From NCBI RefSeq assembly GCF_042477335.2, contig NC_091727.1, positions 128,247,501 to 128,311,500 on the forward strand: a DNA stretch of 64,000 bases, given 5' to 3'. Shown one piece after another: positions 24,120-34,410 of this stretch (position 1 is its first letter; each line of letters begins with the position of its first letter). Below the pieces are notes generated by a model that saw nothing but the letters and a program-made list of their open reading frames with translations, made no database searches and was not told the origin of the DNA. Source of the DNA: Ovis canadensis. Taxonomy: Eukaryota > Chordata > Mammalia > Artiodactyla > Bovidae. The position numbers and the translations under genes are program-made.

Positions 24120-24347
24120 CATGCATGTGCGCTAAGCCTCTTCAGTTGTGTCCCACTCTTCGTGGCCCTATGAACTGTGGCCCACCAGGCTCCTCTGTCC
24201 CTGGGAATTATCCAGGAAAGAATACTGGAGGGGGTTTCCATGCCCTCTTCCAGGGAACCTTCTCCATCTAGGGACAGAACCTGGGTCTCCTGTGTCTCCT
24301 GCATTGCAGGCAGGTTCTTTACTACCGGCACCACCCGGGAAGACCCC
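24120..24347 (-). mobile_element. Bov-tA SINE, first of a stacked pair
   Basis: Reverse copy. Flanked by AAGAAGTGGATG (24108-24119) and AGAAATGGATG (24348-24358). Absent from unit A. Confidence 0.85.
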
Positions 24348-24358
24348 AGAAATGGATG

Positions 24359-24580
24359 TGTGCATGCTAAGCCACTTCAGTCACGTCTGACTCTTTGAGA
24401 CCCCATGGATTGTAACCCGCTAGGCTCCTCTGTCCATGGGACTTTCCAGCAAGAATACTGGAGTGGGTTGCCATGCCTTTCTCCAGGGCATCTTCCCACT
24501 CCAGGGACTGAATCCATGGCTCTTAGGTTTCCCACATAAGAAGGCAGGTTCTTTACCACTAGCACCACCTGGGAAGCCCC
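24359..24580 (-). mobile_element. Bov-tA SINE, second of a stacked pair
   Basis: Reverse copy. Flanked by AGAAATGGATG (24348-24358) and AAGAAATGGATG (24581-24592). Absent from unit A, where the site reads CCAGATCTGGATG (about 3643-3655). Confidence 0.85.
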
Positions 24581-25069
24581 AAGAAATGGATGCCTGTACT
24601 TAAATCGCCATGGTTAAAAGCAGGTGCTTGAATGGAAAAACATCAGGGAAACTATCACCCCAAGTTCCCACTCCATCTCTAGGCTGAGTGTCACAGGAAG
24701 GTTGTTATTTGTTCGTCTCTCCTCACTCCACCATACCTTTGGCAAAATGCTGTGGCTCATGGGCTACCAGTCCCTCATTGGCTGCTACTGTGGAGACTGT
24801 GGCTACATTCTCTGTCACTGGACTATCCCATCATCCCTGCAAGTGTGCAATTCAGTCAGGATTTTTTCTTTTTTTTTCTTTAAAGCAAAATGTTCTAGGT
24901 TGCAAACAAAAAATAGGATCAGAGAAATCTGGATAAGGTAATTTAAAAAGATGGTGCTTGATTCCAGAAATTTACAATTTTCTTATTTTACACTGTGTTT
25001 GAGTCCTACTTTACACATGGAAGTGAATTGGGATTGAAAGAATAGAATGGGTAAATGTGATTTTTATAT

Positions 25070-25282
25070 CTGCTACTGCTGGTGCAGTGGTCAAGAATCT
25101 GACTGCCATTGCAGGAGACAAAAGAGACACAGCTTCTATCCCTTGGTCAGAAAGATCCCCTGGAGTAGGAAATGACAACCCAGTTCAGTATTCTTGCTTG
25201 GAAACTTTCAAGGAGATAGGAGCCTGGCGGGCTCCTGTCCATGGGGTCAGAAATAGTTGGACACGACTGAGTGACTGAACAC
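25070..25282 (+). mobile_element. Bov-tA SINE
   Basis: Plus-strand copy with a worn head (CTGGTGCAGTGGTCAAGAATC), ending in GAGTGACTGAACAC and running into a CA repeat. It lies where unit A carries a different SINE in the opposite direction. Confidence 0.75.
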
Positions 25283-25342
25283 ACACACACCCACAAACAC
25301 ACACACACACACACACACATACACACACACACACACACACAC
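25281..25342. repeat. (CA)n microsatellite
   Basis: About 60 bases of CA repeat with a few interruptions, at the tail of the preceding SINE. Confidence 0.95.
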
Positions 25343-25356
25343 TGCTCTTTGTGAGC

Positions 25357-25577
25357 CTGCGTGCTACCTTGCTTCAGTGGTGCTCGACTCTTTGCAGACC
25401 CTATGGACTGTAGCCCACCAGGCTCCTCTCTCCATGGGACTGATTCTCCAGGAAAGAATACTGGAGAGGGTTGCCATCCCCTCCTCCCGGGGATCTTTAT
25501 GACCCAGGGATGGACCCTGTCTCTTCTGCGACTCCTGCACTGAAGGCAGATTCTTTACTGGTGAGCCACCTGGGAAG
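25357..25577 (-). mobile_element. Bov-tA SINE
   Basis: Reverse copy from GCTACCTTGCTTCAGTGG to GAGCCACCTGGGAAG. Confidence 0.8.
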
Positions 25578-26029
25578 AGCACACTGTTTTTTGGTTTTGT
25601 TTTTTTCTTTTTATTATTATTATTTTTTTAATTTTATTTTTTTACTTTACAATACTGTATTGGTTTTGCTTTATCAGTTGCTATACCCGTATAAAAATCT
25701 CTGGATGATACCTAGATAGAGACGGGAGAATGAAAATGGAAAAGGCCAATGAAACTTTTTGGGAAAGAATTTTGACCATAAAGATCCCTAAAATCACTGA
25801 GAAACCACGAATAGAAATAACCATTTAGGAAAGTGACAAGTTGCAATATGTTAAGAAAAAAGTACACGATTTTTCATCGAAAAAATGACACAACCGACAC
25901 ATATTGAAGCAAAGTTAATGAGGTTTTTAATGTTTTCTTTGGGGTAGAAATGTTTTAAAGATTAAATGTAGGGCCTAAGGGGAGAACCCTTAAGTCTGGT
26001 TTGCGATGGTCAGACAGTCCTGGGGCAGT

Positions 26030-26530
26030 TCATCTGCAGGTGTGGTATCTGATGACCGACTTGGTGGCCTCGGACACGGCGTACTTGCCGAGCTCCCCAG
26101 GCAACAGAAGACGCACGGCTGTCTGGATGTCTTCGGTCATGATGGTGCAGCGCTTGTTGATGTGGGCCAGGCGCCCGGCCTCTTCGGCAATCCGCTCGAA
26201 CATATCTTTCACAAACGAATCCAGGACGTTCACGGACTCACGGGAAAGACTCAGGCCTGTATGTACTTGCTTCAGCACCCTAGGGAAATAGGTAGCAAAG
26301 CTTGAGAAATTGCCCTGACGGCAGCGGCGGCGACGGCAACGGCGGCCCTTAGCTGTCTTCTGCTTTGCCTTTCTTGGTTCCGCATCATACGGCTCTGGTT
26401 TGGAGGTCTCGGCTTTCGCCATCTCCATTTCAGAGGGCTCAGTTTCGGAGGTGCTGGTTTCTATGATGATCACGTCTTCCTCATGGCTGTCAGAGGATGG
26501 TGCAGACACGGTAGAGCCACCATTCTCCAT
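26030..26530 (-). CDS. H2BW-like: Testis-type histone H2B variant, H2BW (H2BFWT/H2BFM) family, intact copy B
   Basis: Single-exon ORF of 166 residues. The N-terminal tail is long and acidic (roughly residues 16-51, rich in E, S and T), followed by a basic patch at 61-71 ([11 protein letters not shown]). A complete H2B histone fold follows: alpha1 around [12 protein letters not shown] (78-89), alpha2 around 96-122 containing [19 protein letters not shown], alpha3 starting at [16 protein letters not shown] (132-147), and the C-terminal helix to RYHTCR. The extended tail and the lack of the canonical KYTSSK ending fit the H2BW sperm/testis family rather than replicative H2B; family members replace H2B in nucleosomes of male germ cells. 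The start is the first ATG after a TATA box about 50 bp upstream, and it aligns with the ancestral start in copy A. A variant poly(A) signal ATTAAA lies about 100 bp past the stop (25926-25931). No stop or frame break is seen. The family call is confident; which human gene is the orthologue is not decided. Confidence 0.9.
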   Translation of the reverse strand: MENGGSTVSAPSSDSHEEDVIIIETSTSETEPSEMEMAKAETSKPEPYDAEPRKAKQKTAKGRRCRRRRCRQGNFSSFATYFPRVLKQVHTGLSLSRESVNVLDSFVKDMFERIAEEAGRLAHINKRCTIMTEDIQTAVRLLLPGELGKYAVSEATKSVIRYHTCR

Positions 26531-26574
26531 AGCGCAGCCCAGAAGAACAGTGAGGCCGTTGACGGCCGTTGGTC

Positions 26575-26674
26575 GAATTTATAGGCCCGGCTTTCCCTGA
26601 CGTCACAGACACTGTCCATCTCTGATTGGATGCAAGGCAGGGGGGCCTGTTACTATGGCAGCCCATGTCACGTG
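26575..26674 (-). promoter_or_regulatory. H2BW copy B promoter: TATA, CRE, CCAAT, RFX X-box, E-box
   Basis: Reading upstream from the H2BW start: a TATA-like CCTATAAATT (26575-26585), a perfect palindromic CRE TGACGTCA (26598-26605), an inverted CCAAT box (ATTGG, 26625-26629), an RFX-type X-box GTTACTATGGCAGC (26649-26662) and an E-box CACGTG (26669-26674). CREM and RFX2 are the established drivers of spermatid genes, so the combination fits post-meiotic male germ-line expression. The motifs are read directly; use in testis is inference. Confidence 0.7.
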
Positions 26675-26737
26675 ACGCCGGATGTCCCACCTCCCAACTC
26701 CTGCCATGCCCCTCCCTCGTGTTTAACCCCCAGTTAG

Positions 26738-26947
26738 CTAAACTCCCCTGGTGGCTCTGATGGTAAAGTGTCTGTCTACAATGTGGGATACCTGGGTTCA
26801 ATCCCTGGGTCGGGAAGATTCCATGGAGAAGGAAATGGCAACCCACTCCAGTACTCTTGCCTAGAAAAGCCCATGGGCGGAGGAGCCTGGTGTCCATGTG
26901 GTCGCAAAGAGTCGGACACGACTGAGTGACTTCACTTTCACTTTCAG
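26738..26947 (+). mobile_element. Bov-tA SINE upstream of the H2BW promoter
   Basis: Head AACTCCCCTGGTGGCTCTGATGG and tail GAGTGACTTCACTTTCAC. It sits about 65 bp beyond the promoter E-box and is not present at that place in unit A. Confidence 0.85.
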
Positions 26948-27439
26948 TCAAACTCAGTGAAAGTCACCTAAATTGAAAAATGAAATAATCAGTTAAAGCT
27001 TCCTGAGAGAGTATGACAGACCTCCATAGTTCCAGCTCTTTCAGGCATCAGAGTGACTCGGGACACTTGGTGGACATTTTACTCCAACACAGAATCTTCT
27101 CCTGGTTGACCTACAGTGGCATGAGCAGAATGCCCTGGCTTCCTCAGCAGAGTGCTCCTGAAAATCATAGGAATTAAATGAACAGCTATTATCTCCAAAA
27201 TTTATCAAAACCAATGATCAGTATGAAGAGAATGACAGAATCCCATTCTCCAAATACAGAACACAAACAGAAATAAGAATACTTACACATACACACTAAA
27301 AATATTTAACATTTTGCAAATTATAAATTGTTTTCTTAAACATTATTTAGGTCCCCCAAATACCACACATACTGGAATTGATTAATGATTTATAGTGGTT
27401 ATTTCTCAAAAAATGATCACTCTTATTGCTGAAAAGCCA

Positions 27440-28860
27440 CTAGGGTGAGAGAAAATGAATAAAAAAAGAGAGAAATAAAACACCTAGAAATAAACGTACC
27501 TAAAAAGAAAGTGAAGAGGAACTAAAAAGCCTCTTGATGGAAGTTAAAGACGAGAGTGAAAAAGTTGGCTTGAAGCTCAACATTCAGAAAATGAAGATCA
27601 TGGCATCTGGACCCATCACTTCATGGGAAATAGATGGGGAAACAGTGGAAACAGAATCAGACTTTAATTTTTGGGGCTCCAAAATCACTGCAGATGGTGA
27701 TTGCAGCCATGAAATTAAAAGACACTTACTCCTTGAAATAAAAGTTATGACCAACCTAGACAGCATATTCAAAAGCGGACATATTACTTTGCTGACTAAG
27801 GTTCGTCTAGTCAAGGCTATGGTTTTTCCAGTAGTCATGTATGGATGTGAGAGTTGGACTGTGAATAAGGCTGAGCGCCGAAGAATTGATGCTTTTGAAC
27901 TGTGGTGTTGGAGAAGACTCTTGAGAGTCCCTTGGACTGCAAGGAGATCCAACCAGTCCATTCTGAAGGAGATCAGCCCTGGGATTTCTTTGGAAGGAAT
28001 GATGCTAAAGCTGAAACTCCAGTACTTTGGCCACCTCATGCGAAGAGTTGACTCATTGGAAAAGACTCTGATGCTGGGAGGGATTGGGGGCAGGAGGAGA
28101 AAGGGACGACAGAGGATGAGATGGCTGGATGGCATCACAGACTCAATGGACATGAGTCTAAGTGAACTCTGGGAGTTGGTGATGGACAAGGAGGCCTGGC
28201 GTGCTGCAATTCATGGGGTTGCAAAGAGCTGGACACGACTGAGCAACTGAACTGAACTGAACTGAAGGTGGTGAAAGACCTGTACTTAGAAAAAAATAAG
28301 ACCCTGATCAAGGAAAGTGAACATAATACAAACAGAGGGAAAGGTTTACCTTGTTTATGGATAGGAAGAATTCATATTGTTAAAATAAACATGCTATCCA
28401 AGGCAATCCACATACTCAATACAATTGCTATGAAAATACCTGGGCATTTTCTACAAAACTAGAACAGACAATTTTAAATTTTGTATGGAAAGATGAGAGA
28501 CCCGGAATCACCAAAACCATCTTAAGGAAAATCAGAACTGGAGGAATCAGGTTCCCTGACTTTGAACTATATCAGAAAACTACATTAATCCAATCAGTAT
28601 AGCACTGGCACAAAAACAGACATGTGGAACAGAAGAGAGAGCCCAGAAATAAACCTATATGCTTATGGTCAATTAATCTATAATAAAAAAGACAAGAATA
28701 TACAGTGGAGAGAAGACAATCTCTTCAAGAAGTGGTGCTGGGGTAATTGGATAGCTACATTTTGGATAGCAAAGTAAAATGGGAACATTCTCTAACAGCA
28801 TATACAAAAATAAACTCAAAATGGACTAAAGACCTAAATATAATACATATATTAAGTAGG
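27440..28860 (+). mobile_element. Old L1 ORF2 fragment split by a BovB
   Basis: 27440-27507 (AAATAAACGTACCTAAA) and 28267-28860 (GGTGGTGAAAGACCTG onward) are one L1 stretch. The right part encodes decayed ORF2 including a HILNTIAMKIPGHF-like run. Confidence 0.75.
27508..28266 (+). mobile_element. BovB LINE, 5'-truncated, with a long open frame
   Basis: Begins just after the YADD motif ([24 protein letters not shown]). The BovB frame stays open for 238 codons to the natural C-terminus ([11 protein letters not shown]), then the (CTGAA) end. It lies inside the L1. The intact C-terminal frame suggests a fairly young insertion. Confidence 0.9.
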
Positions 28861-30329
28861 AAGTCATTTTAAGAAACAGAATTCATTAGATATTTTAATG
28901 AGCTGTGTTTCACATTTGTAAATTCAGAAATTCAATGAACATATCAGTTATAAAAAAACATTAAAAATACAAAACAATTGGGTTTTAAAGAGATAATTGG
29001 GACCACAAAGGTCTCTGATACAGAGAAAATCTAGGATGGAGAAAGGAAAAGCAGTCTGATGTTGAAGACTGGAAGGGGGAGTAACACTAGTACTTCAGTT
29101 GATGATTGAGGAAGTAAGAGAGCCTAGTGAGAAATCACCGTGCAATGTTGTGGTTCAGAGAAGTGCAAGGGCAACTCTTCTATGAGTTAGCCAATCAGAG
29201 ATTGGCCTGAGTGGGCCATAGCCATTGGTCAGAAGTTCAAGCCACTTTTCTCGCGCCCAGGCAGTACATGCTTTCCTGGATGTTCAGCTTTGGTAACAGG
29301 GACGGTATCAGGTGCCATTCTTTGCCTGCACTGTCTTTGCTGAATTGCTTGAATGATTCTAATTGTGGTCATTTAATGATGATGTACACAATGCCTGAGA
29401 TTGGTTTACTTGAGATACTTAGGGTCTCACATATCTGAAGGTGAAAGTTCAAATCAAGATGACAGCTAATTTGGGTCCTTCAGAGTGGTATGAAGAAAGC
29501 ATCCGTTCCAGACTTCTCATCTTGCCTTGTCAAAATGGCAAAGAGACCCTTACATTTGTTCAGTTTCCTCCCTATGGGAGAGTCTCTGTGTCCATATTTC
29601 CTCTTTTTATGTGGCTATAGGTCATTTTGGATTAGGGGGCATCGTAATGAATATAGTTGAACTTCATTCCTCCAGGTTAGATTGTATCTCCATAAACAAT
29701 CACATGTCAGGTACTAGGGTTTAGGACATCAGCATAGGAATTTTAGGGAGAATGAATTCAACTTACATAAGACATGAATTTTGAGTTATAGGTGGGTATA
29801 TCTCCTCACACTTCCATTATATTAAGAGCACATTGGTGTTTTTCACACATAAACTGTGGTTTGATGCTTACCAGGTGGTGTAGTTACAGTTTCTTCATTC
29901 TTCTAAGCCATGTAAGCATGAAATATTGATGGAAAGTCTTATTAAACTTTTTAATTTTGATAAATCAAAGGTTTCAAATAAGTCAGCAGTCTGTGATAAA
30001 CTTGAATTTTCATAATATGTATCCTTTAGTGGCTGTTCCATTGTAAATTATTTCAGAATTCAGTGAATTAAAGCAGCAATTATTTATCACTTCTCATGTA
30101 TCGGTGGGCTGGCTGAATGCTTCTGTTGATCTGTCTGGTATGAATCAGCATTCAATTTGTAGCTCCCTCTTTTTTTCATGGTTCCTTGTACACTTTATAT
30201 AACATTGCTTCAAAATTAATAGTGTACATGTAGGACTTTTCTCTGTTTGGTAAAATTGCTGTTTGGTTATAAGCAATGTTTCCTAGATTCTCCTATAACA
30301 ATAATAAAAAAGAGAACAGTAGTGACTGC

Positions 30330-30455
30330 TGCTGAGCTCAATAGCTCAGTCCTGTCCAACTCTTGGCAACCCTATGGACTGTAGCCTGCCAGACTCCTCT
30401 GTCCATTGAATTTTCCAGGCAAGAATACTGGAGTGGGTTGCCATTTCCTTCTCTA
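30330..30455 (-). mobile_element. Bov-A SINE fragment
   Basis: Tail and half body in reverse (GCTGAGCTCAATAGCTCAGTCC...CCATTTCCTTCTCT). It lies in the left inverted-repeat arm and is absent at the matching site (about 58,020) in the right arm. Confidence 0.75.
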
Positions 30456-31699
30456 ACACTAACTTAAGGGAAAATAAGGTGACTGCACTCATGTAATTTT
30501 CCTCAACTATTTGAAGACTGAATAGTTGTATTTACTTTTAAAAAGTTTCTCACTGTCCATCTCGGAAATGATGGAACGTATACTTTCAATTCAGTCCTTA
30601 CAAATGCTTTAAAATATTAATTATCATTTGCATTAAACACTGATTATATTCTGTCATATTTGGTATCTGTTATTTGCTTGTAAAATAAGTTTAAATATCT
30701 CTATTGATTAGGATGTTTAAATCTCAAAAGGATGACCCTCAGTCAAACAATGAGACAAATAATGGATAACCTACAGAAATCAAAACTATTTTTGAGGCCT
30801 TGAGAAAAGGGACATCCCTGTCCTGAAGGGACAAAACAGCAACTTTTTAACATTCCAGAAACCCACAAGCTCAGGAGAAAGACATGGGCAAAGCAGGATA
30901 CTAGAGAGCTAAACCACTTCGAGTGTGTGCCGGTGAAGGGGACCATTTCCTGATCAAGGAGGATTCTTTTTTTTTTTTTTTTTTGGTCCACAGTAGAACT
31001 CTGTTCTGCCATTACCTCTCAAAAGTGTCTTGGGGACATTATACTAAGGATTATGACAGGTAAGCCACTGGAATGGGAATATAACATATGCTTGAATATC
31101 ATAAGAATCTTATGAAAATATTTCCAAAACATTGATTTCCAAGGAGAAGCTATCACCAAAGGACCTGCAGGTAAATAGCTCTTTGTAGTACGTTAGGATG
31201 CCCTTACACACCTGGAACAAAATTTTCGATGAGAAGAACTCTTGGTAAAGCTCAAGGACGACTGAATCACAGAAATGAAATAAAGAGTGAAACAGTGGGG
31301 GGTTGATGCTGAGGAGACTAAGGCCAAATAAGCACATATGTTATCTGACTTCAGTAGGTATTCAAGGAGAAAGGACACCTAGTGAACAATCATAATTTAA
31401 CACTGAAGTTTGTGGAAATGACAACATTTGGAAAGAACTTAATGTTTAATAACAAAAGATGAGCAAGAACTTGGAGAAAATAGTATTTATAGGGTAAACA
31501 TACCCCATTCAAACCTTGATGACAGTATTTGTATCATAGAATTCATTTGGAAATATAGTCAAGGTCCCAAACCCAGTGCTAAAATAAGTATAGCAAAATG
31601 TTCCAAAAGCAAAACATATCCAAAGTGGAAGAAACTGAAATTACTTTTCTGATTGGTTCAGATCAATCTTATTTGTTTTTTTTTTTCCTGAAGAGTACA

Positions 31700-32160
31700 T
31701 ACTCCCGTTTTGGAAAACTGGGAGCCTTCATGGCTTGCAACTCTGTATTGTGATGATGCTGGAAGCATCCAATCAGAGCAGCCCAAGTGCCACTTGGGAC
31801 TGGCTCAGCCAATGAAAAGCCTGCAGCTCCTGAGGCACAACCCTTCACTCAAAGTGGGAACACTGTCCTGGGCTGAAGCAATAGGAGTCTTAATGGCACC
31901 TGCAGCCTTTGATATTGAGGTAGGCAAGGGATGTGGTTCCTGGCCATTGGGCCAAAATGTTATAGTGTGACACAGGATACACCAATCACAGCCTTCTGGG
32001 GAGGTTTGACCTTTGGAGGTTATGGAGTGTATTGGTGGTTTGTCTCTTGGCAGCTGTTTAATCATGGTGCTTTAATGATATGAATTCAGAGACTGTCCTG
32101 GATATGTCTTTTGTCCCTTGCATCAAAAAATGGCAAGAAGTTGATTGCTAATATTTCAGG
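31700..32160 (+). promoter_or_regulatory. CCAAT-rich candidate promoter with a possible first-exon splice donor
   Basis: Holds about five CCAAT/ATTGG pentamers in either direction (near 31770, 31811, 31946, 31982 and 32029) and ends at TTTCAG|GTAAGA around 32,155, a good donor. The matching region in the right arm (about 42,560-42,920, reversed) keeps several of the CCAAT boxes. No protein-coding frame is supported. It may be the start of a noncoding or lost transcript. Confidence 0.3.
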
Positions 32161-32947
32161 TAAGATTTTTAAATTCTTAGTTGTAAATGGAACTCTTCAG
32201 ATATTGAATGGTAAGATTTCACCACTGTAACTTTCCAGTACATTTTCTAGGAATAAAATTCAGCTTTTCCCACTTCATGACTGACATCATCTTTTTAACG
32301 GTAGAATTGCCTGTCCCTTAAATGTCCAAGAGGAAACACCATAGGAAGCCTAATCGTTGGGAATGAAACCACATTGATGAGTCCCATTTCTTCAGTTCTT
32401 TCAAAGTCTTATTTTTGGTTCAATTTCTTATTTCTACATAAGTATATTTTTAAAATACCTTTGACTGCATTATTGTATATTCTTGAAAGTTACATGATTT
32501 TATTTTTTGTGTGTTTCTCCCTTATTGGTTCCCTTTTTCACCCCATGGTGGCTTCTTAAACAATGAGGTAACATTTTTTTTTCCCCCAAACAAGTACTCT
32601 TATATACATTCACCCTGTGGGTTATTTTTCAGAACCTAAACTATGTCAACATCTTTTTTCATTTGATATACACTAAATATTTTTAATAATTTGATACCAG
32701 CATATTTCAGTATGTGTTCTCTACATAGAGACTCTGATTTTGCCATTTCTCTTTCCTGATGTCATGAGAGTTTGATCAGGCCTGGAGAAAATACTAGGCC
32801 AGTTATCTCCATGATTTCCAAGAGCACTACTCTGTGTACAAGGAGCTGACTTTGCACTTCTATGGCCATCTGTGTCTAGCAGGTTGTGGAGCACTTTTTC
32901 ATTAAATTTGGCATTTCTTTAAACGTCATATGTGAATTATTTTCTTA

Positions 32948-33181
32948 ACAATATCATTGAGAGTTGATCAGATATGTTTCCTTCCTGGCTGTTTCCATCA
33001 AGGGCTCAATCCTCACCTCCAGAGAGGTCCTCTGCACAGATCCTCTCTCCAGACAGCACTCTGCACCTGGTACTGCCAGTGGAGATTGGTGAGCACAATG
33101 TGTCTGAGGCCACCAGGGCTGCCATCAAATATGCCACCCGCAGATGAGCTGCCTCAGGATCACCTGAACATCACAAACTGA
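32948..33181 (+). pseudogene. H2B-family histone fossil, C-terminal half only
   Basis: The stretch starts with a remnant of helix alpha2 (bases encoding a degenerate N-I-I-E-S then DMF). It continues with codons reading GSILTSREV, close to the canonical H2B STITSREI, and then a damaged copy of IQTALxLxxPxxL. The run after the alpha3 region matches copies A and B in DNA down to the GCAGATGAGCTGCCTCAGGA segment around their stop codon. Its shadow frame (TALCTWYCQW...MCLRPPGLPSNMPPA) matches the shadow frame of copy A. The histone frame carries several breaks, and helix alpha1 and the N-terminal tail are not recognisable upstream. It is the only H2B relative here on the plus strand and sits at the end of the left inverted-repeat arm. 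Confidence 0.7.
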
Positions 33182-33568
33182 AGGGTTTTTTTTTTCTTTT
33201 TTTTTACAGAGCCACTCCCTTGGAGGGAAAAACTTGGAGCTCTCAAAAATAGGATGTGTTCCAGTTTTTGAACCTGTGCCATTTCCCTCTCTTTGAAAAT
33301 CTTTAATGGTGAAGGAAACACTATCTCACATTATCAGATCTACAGAAAAATGGCTCTAGTGCAGTTTTTAAAAGGAAAATCATGTATTTTCCCTAAGCAT
33401 ATATGACCTCACCACTCTCTTAATGGTCATTTTATTAGTTATCAGTCTAGGTCTGCTTTTTGGGGTCTTTATCATTAAAATTATTTTCATAACATCTTCA
33501 CTTATTTTTTACTCTCACTCTCCCACCAAGTGCAGCAGTATCGTCCAGAGTTTTAAAAATTCATGCCT

Positions 33569-34410
33569 CAGTTCAGTTCAGTTCAGTTCGCTCAGTCGTG
33601 TCCGACTCTTTGCGACCCCATGAATCGCAGGACGCCATGCCTCCCTGTCCATCACCAACTCTCCGAGTTTGCCCAAACTCACGTCCATCGAGTCGATAAT
33701 GCCATCCAGCCATCTCATCCTCTGTCGTCCCCTTCTCCTCCTGCCCCCAATCCCTCCGAGCATCAGGGTCTTTTCCAATGAGTCAACTCTTCACATGAGG
33801 TGGCCAAAGTGTTGGAGTTTCAGCTTCAGCATCAGTTCTTCCAATGAACACCCAGGACAGATCTCCTTTAGGATGGACTGGTTGGATTTTCCTTGCAGTC
33901 CAAGGGACTCTCAAGTGTCTTCTCCAACACCACAGTTCAAAAGCAACAATTCTTGGGTGCTCAGCTTTCTTCACAGTACAACACTCACATCCATACACGA
34001 CCACTGGAGAAACCATAGCCTTGACTAGACGGATCTTAGTTGGCAAAGTAATGTCTCTGCTTTTGAATATGCTATCTACGTTGTTCATAACTTTCCTTCC
34101 AAGGAGTAAGCATCTTTTAATTTCATGGCTGCAGTCACCATCTACAGTGATTTTGGAGCCCCCCAAAAGAAAGTCTGACACAGTTTCTACTGTTTCCCCG
34201 TCTATTTCCCATGAAATGATGGCACTGGATGCCATGATCTTCATTTTCTGAATGTTGAGCTTTAAGCCAACTTTTTCACTCTCCTCTTTCATTTTCATCA
34301 AGAGGCTTTTTAGTTCCTCTTCACTTTCTGCCATAAGGGTGGTGTCATCTGCATATCTGAGGTAATTGATATTTCTCCTGGCAATTTTGACGCCAGCTTG
34401 TGCTTTTTCC
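33569..34410 (-). mobile_element. BovB LINE, 5'-truncated, with clear target repeats
   Basis: Ends with the YADD region ([22 protein letters not shown]) and C-terminal sequence, in reverse. It is flanked by AAAATTCATGCCT at 33556-33568 and 34411-34423, a clean 13 bp target-site duplication. One frame break separates the two frames. Confidence 0.95.

Larger units (their letters stand above)
22766..27400. repeat. H2BW duplication unit B
   Basis: Paralogue of unit A. It starts immediately after the 5' end of the long BovB and carries the intact H2BW gene. It differs from unit A by private insertions (an L1 3' end, two stacked Bov-tA SINEs, two more SINEs with a CA repeat, and a SINE behind the promoter). 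Confidence 0.8.
29150..33181 (+). repeat. Left arm of an old inverted duplication
   Basis: Reverse-complement matches are seen in order: about 29,370-30,560 with 58,594-57,880 (and also with 1-~915); 30,600-31,020 with 48,200-47,810; 31,190-31,450 with 43,740-43,270; and 31,690-32,160 with about 42,920-42,560. Identity looks like 75-85% between insertions. It carries a Bov-A SINE fragment and, at its inner end, the plus-strand H2B fossil. Confidence 0.75.
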
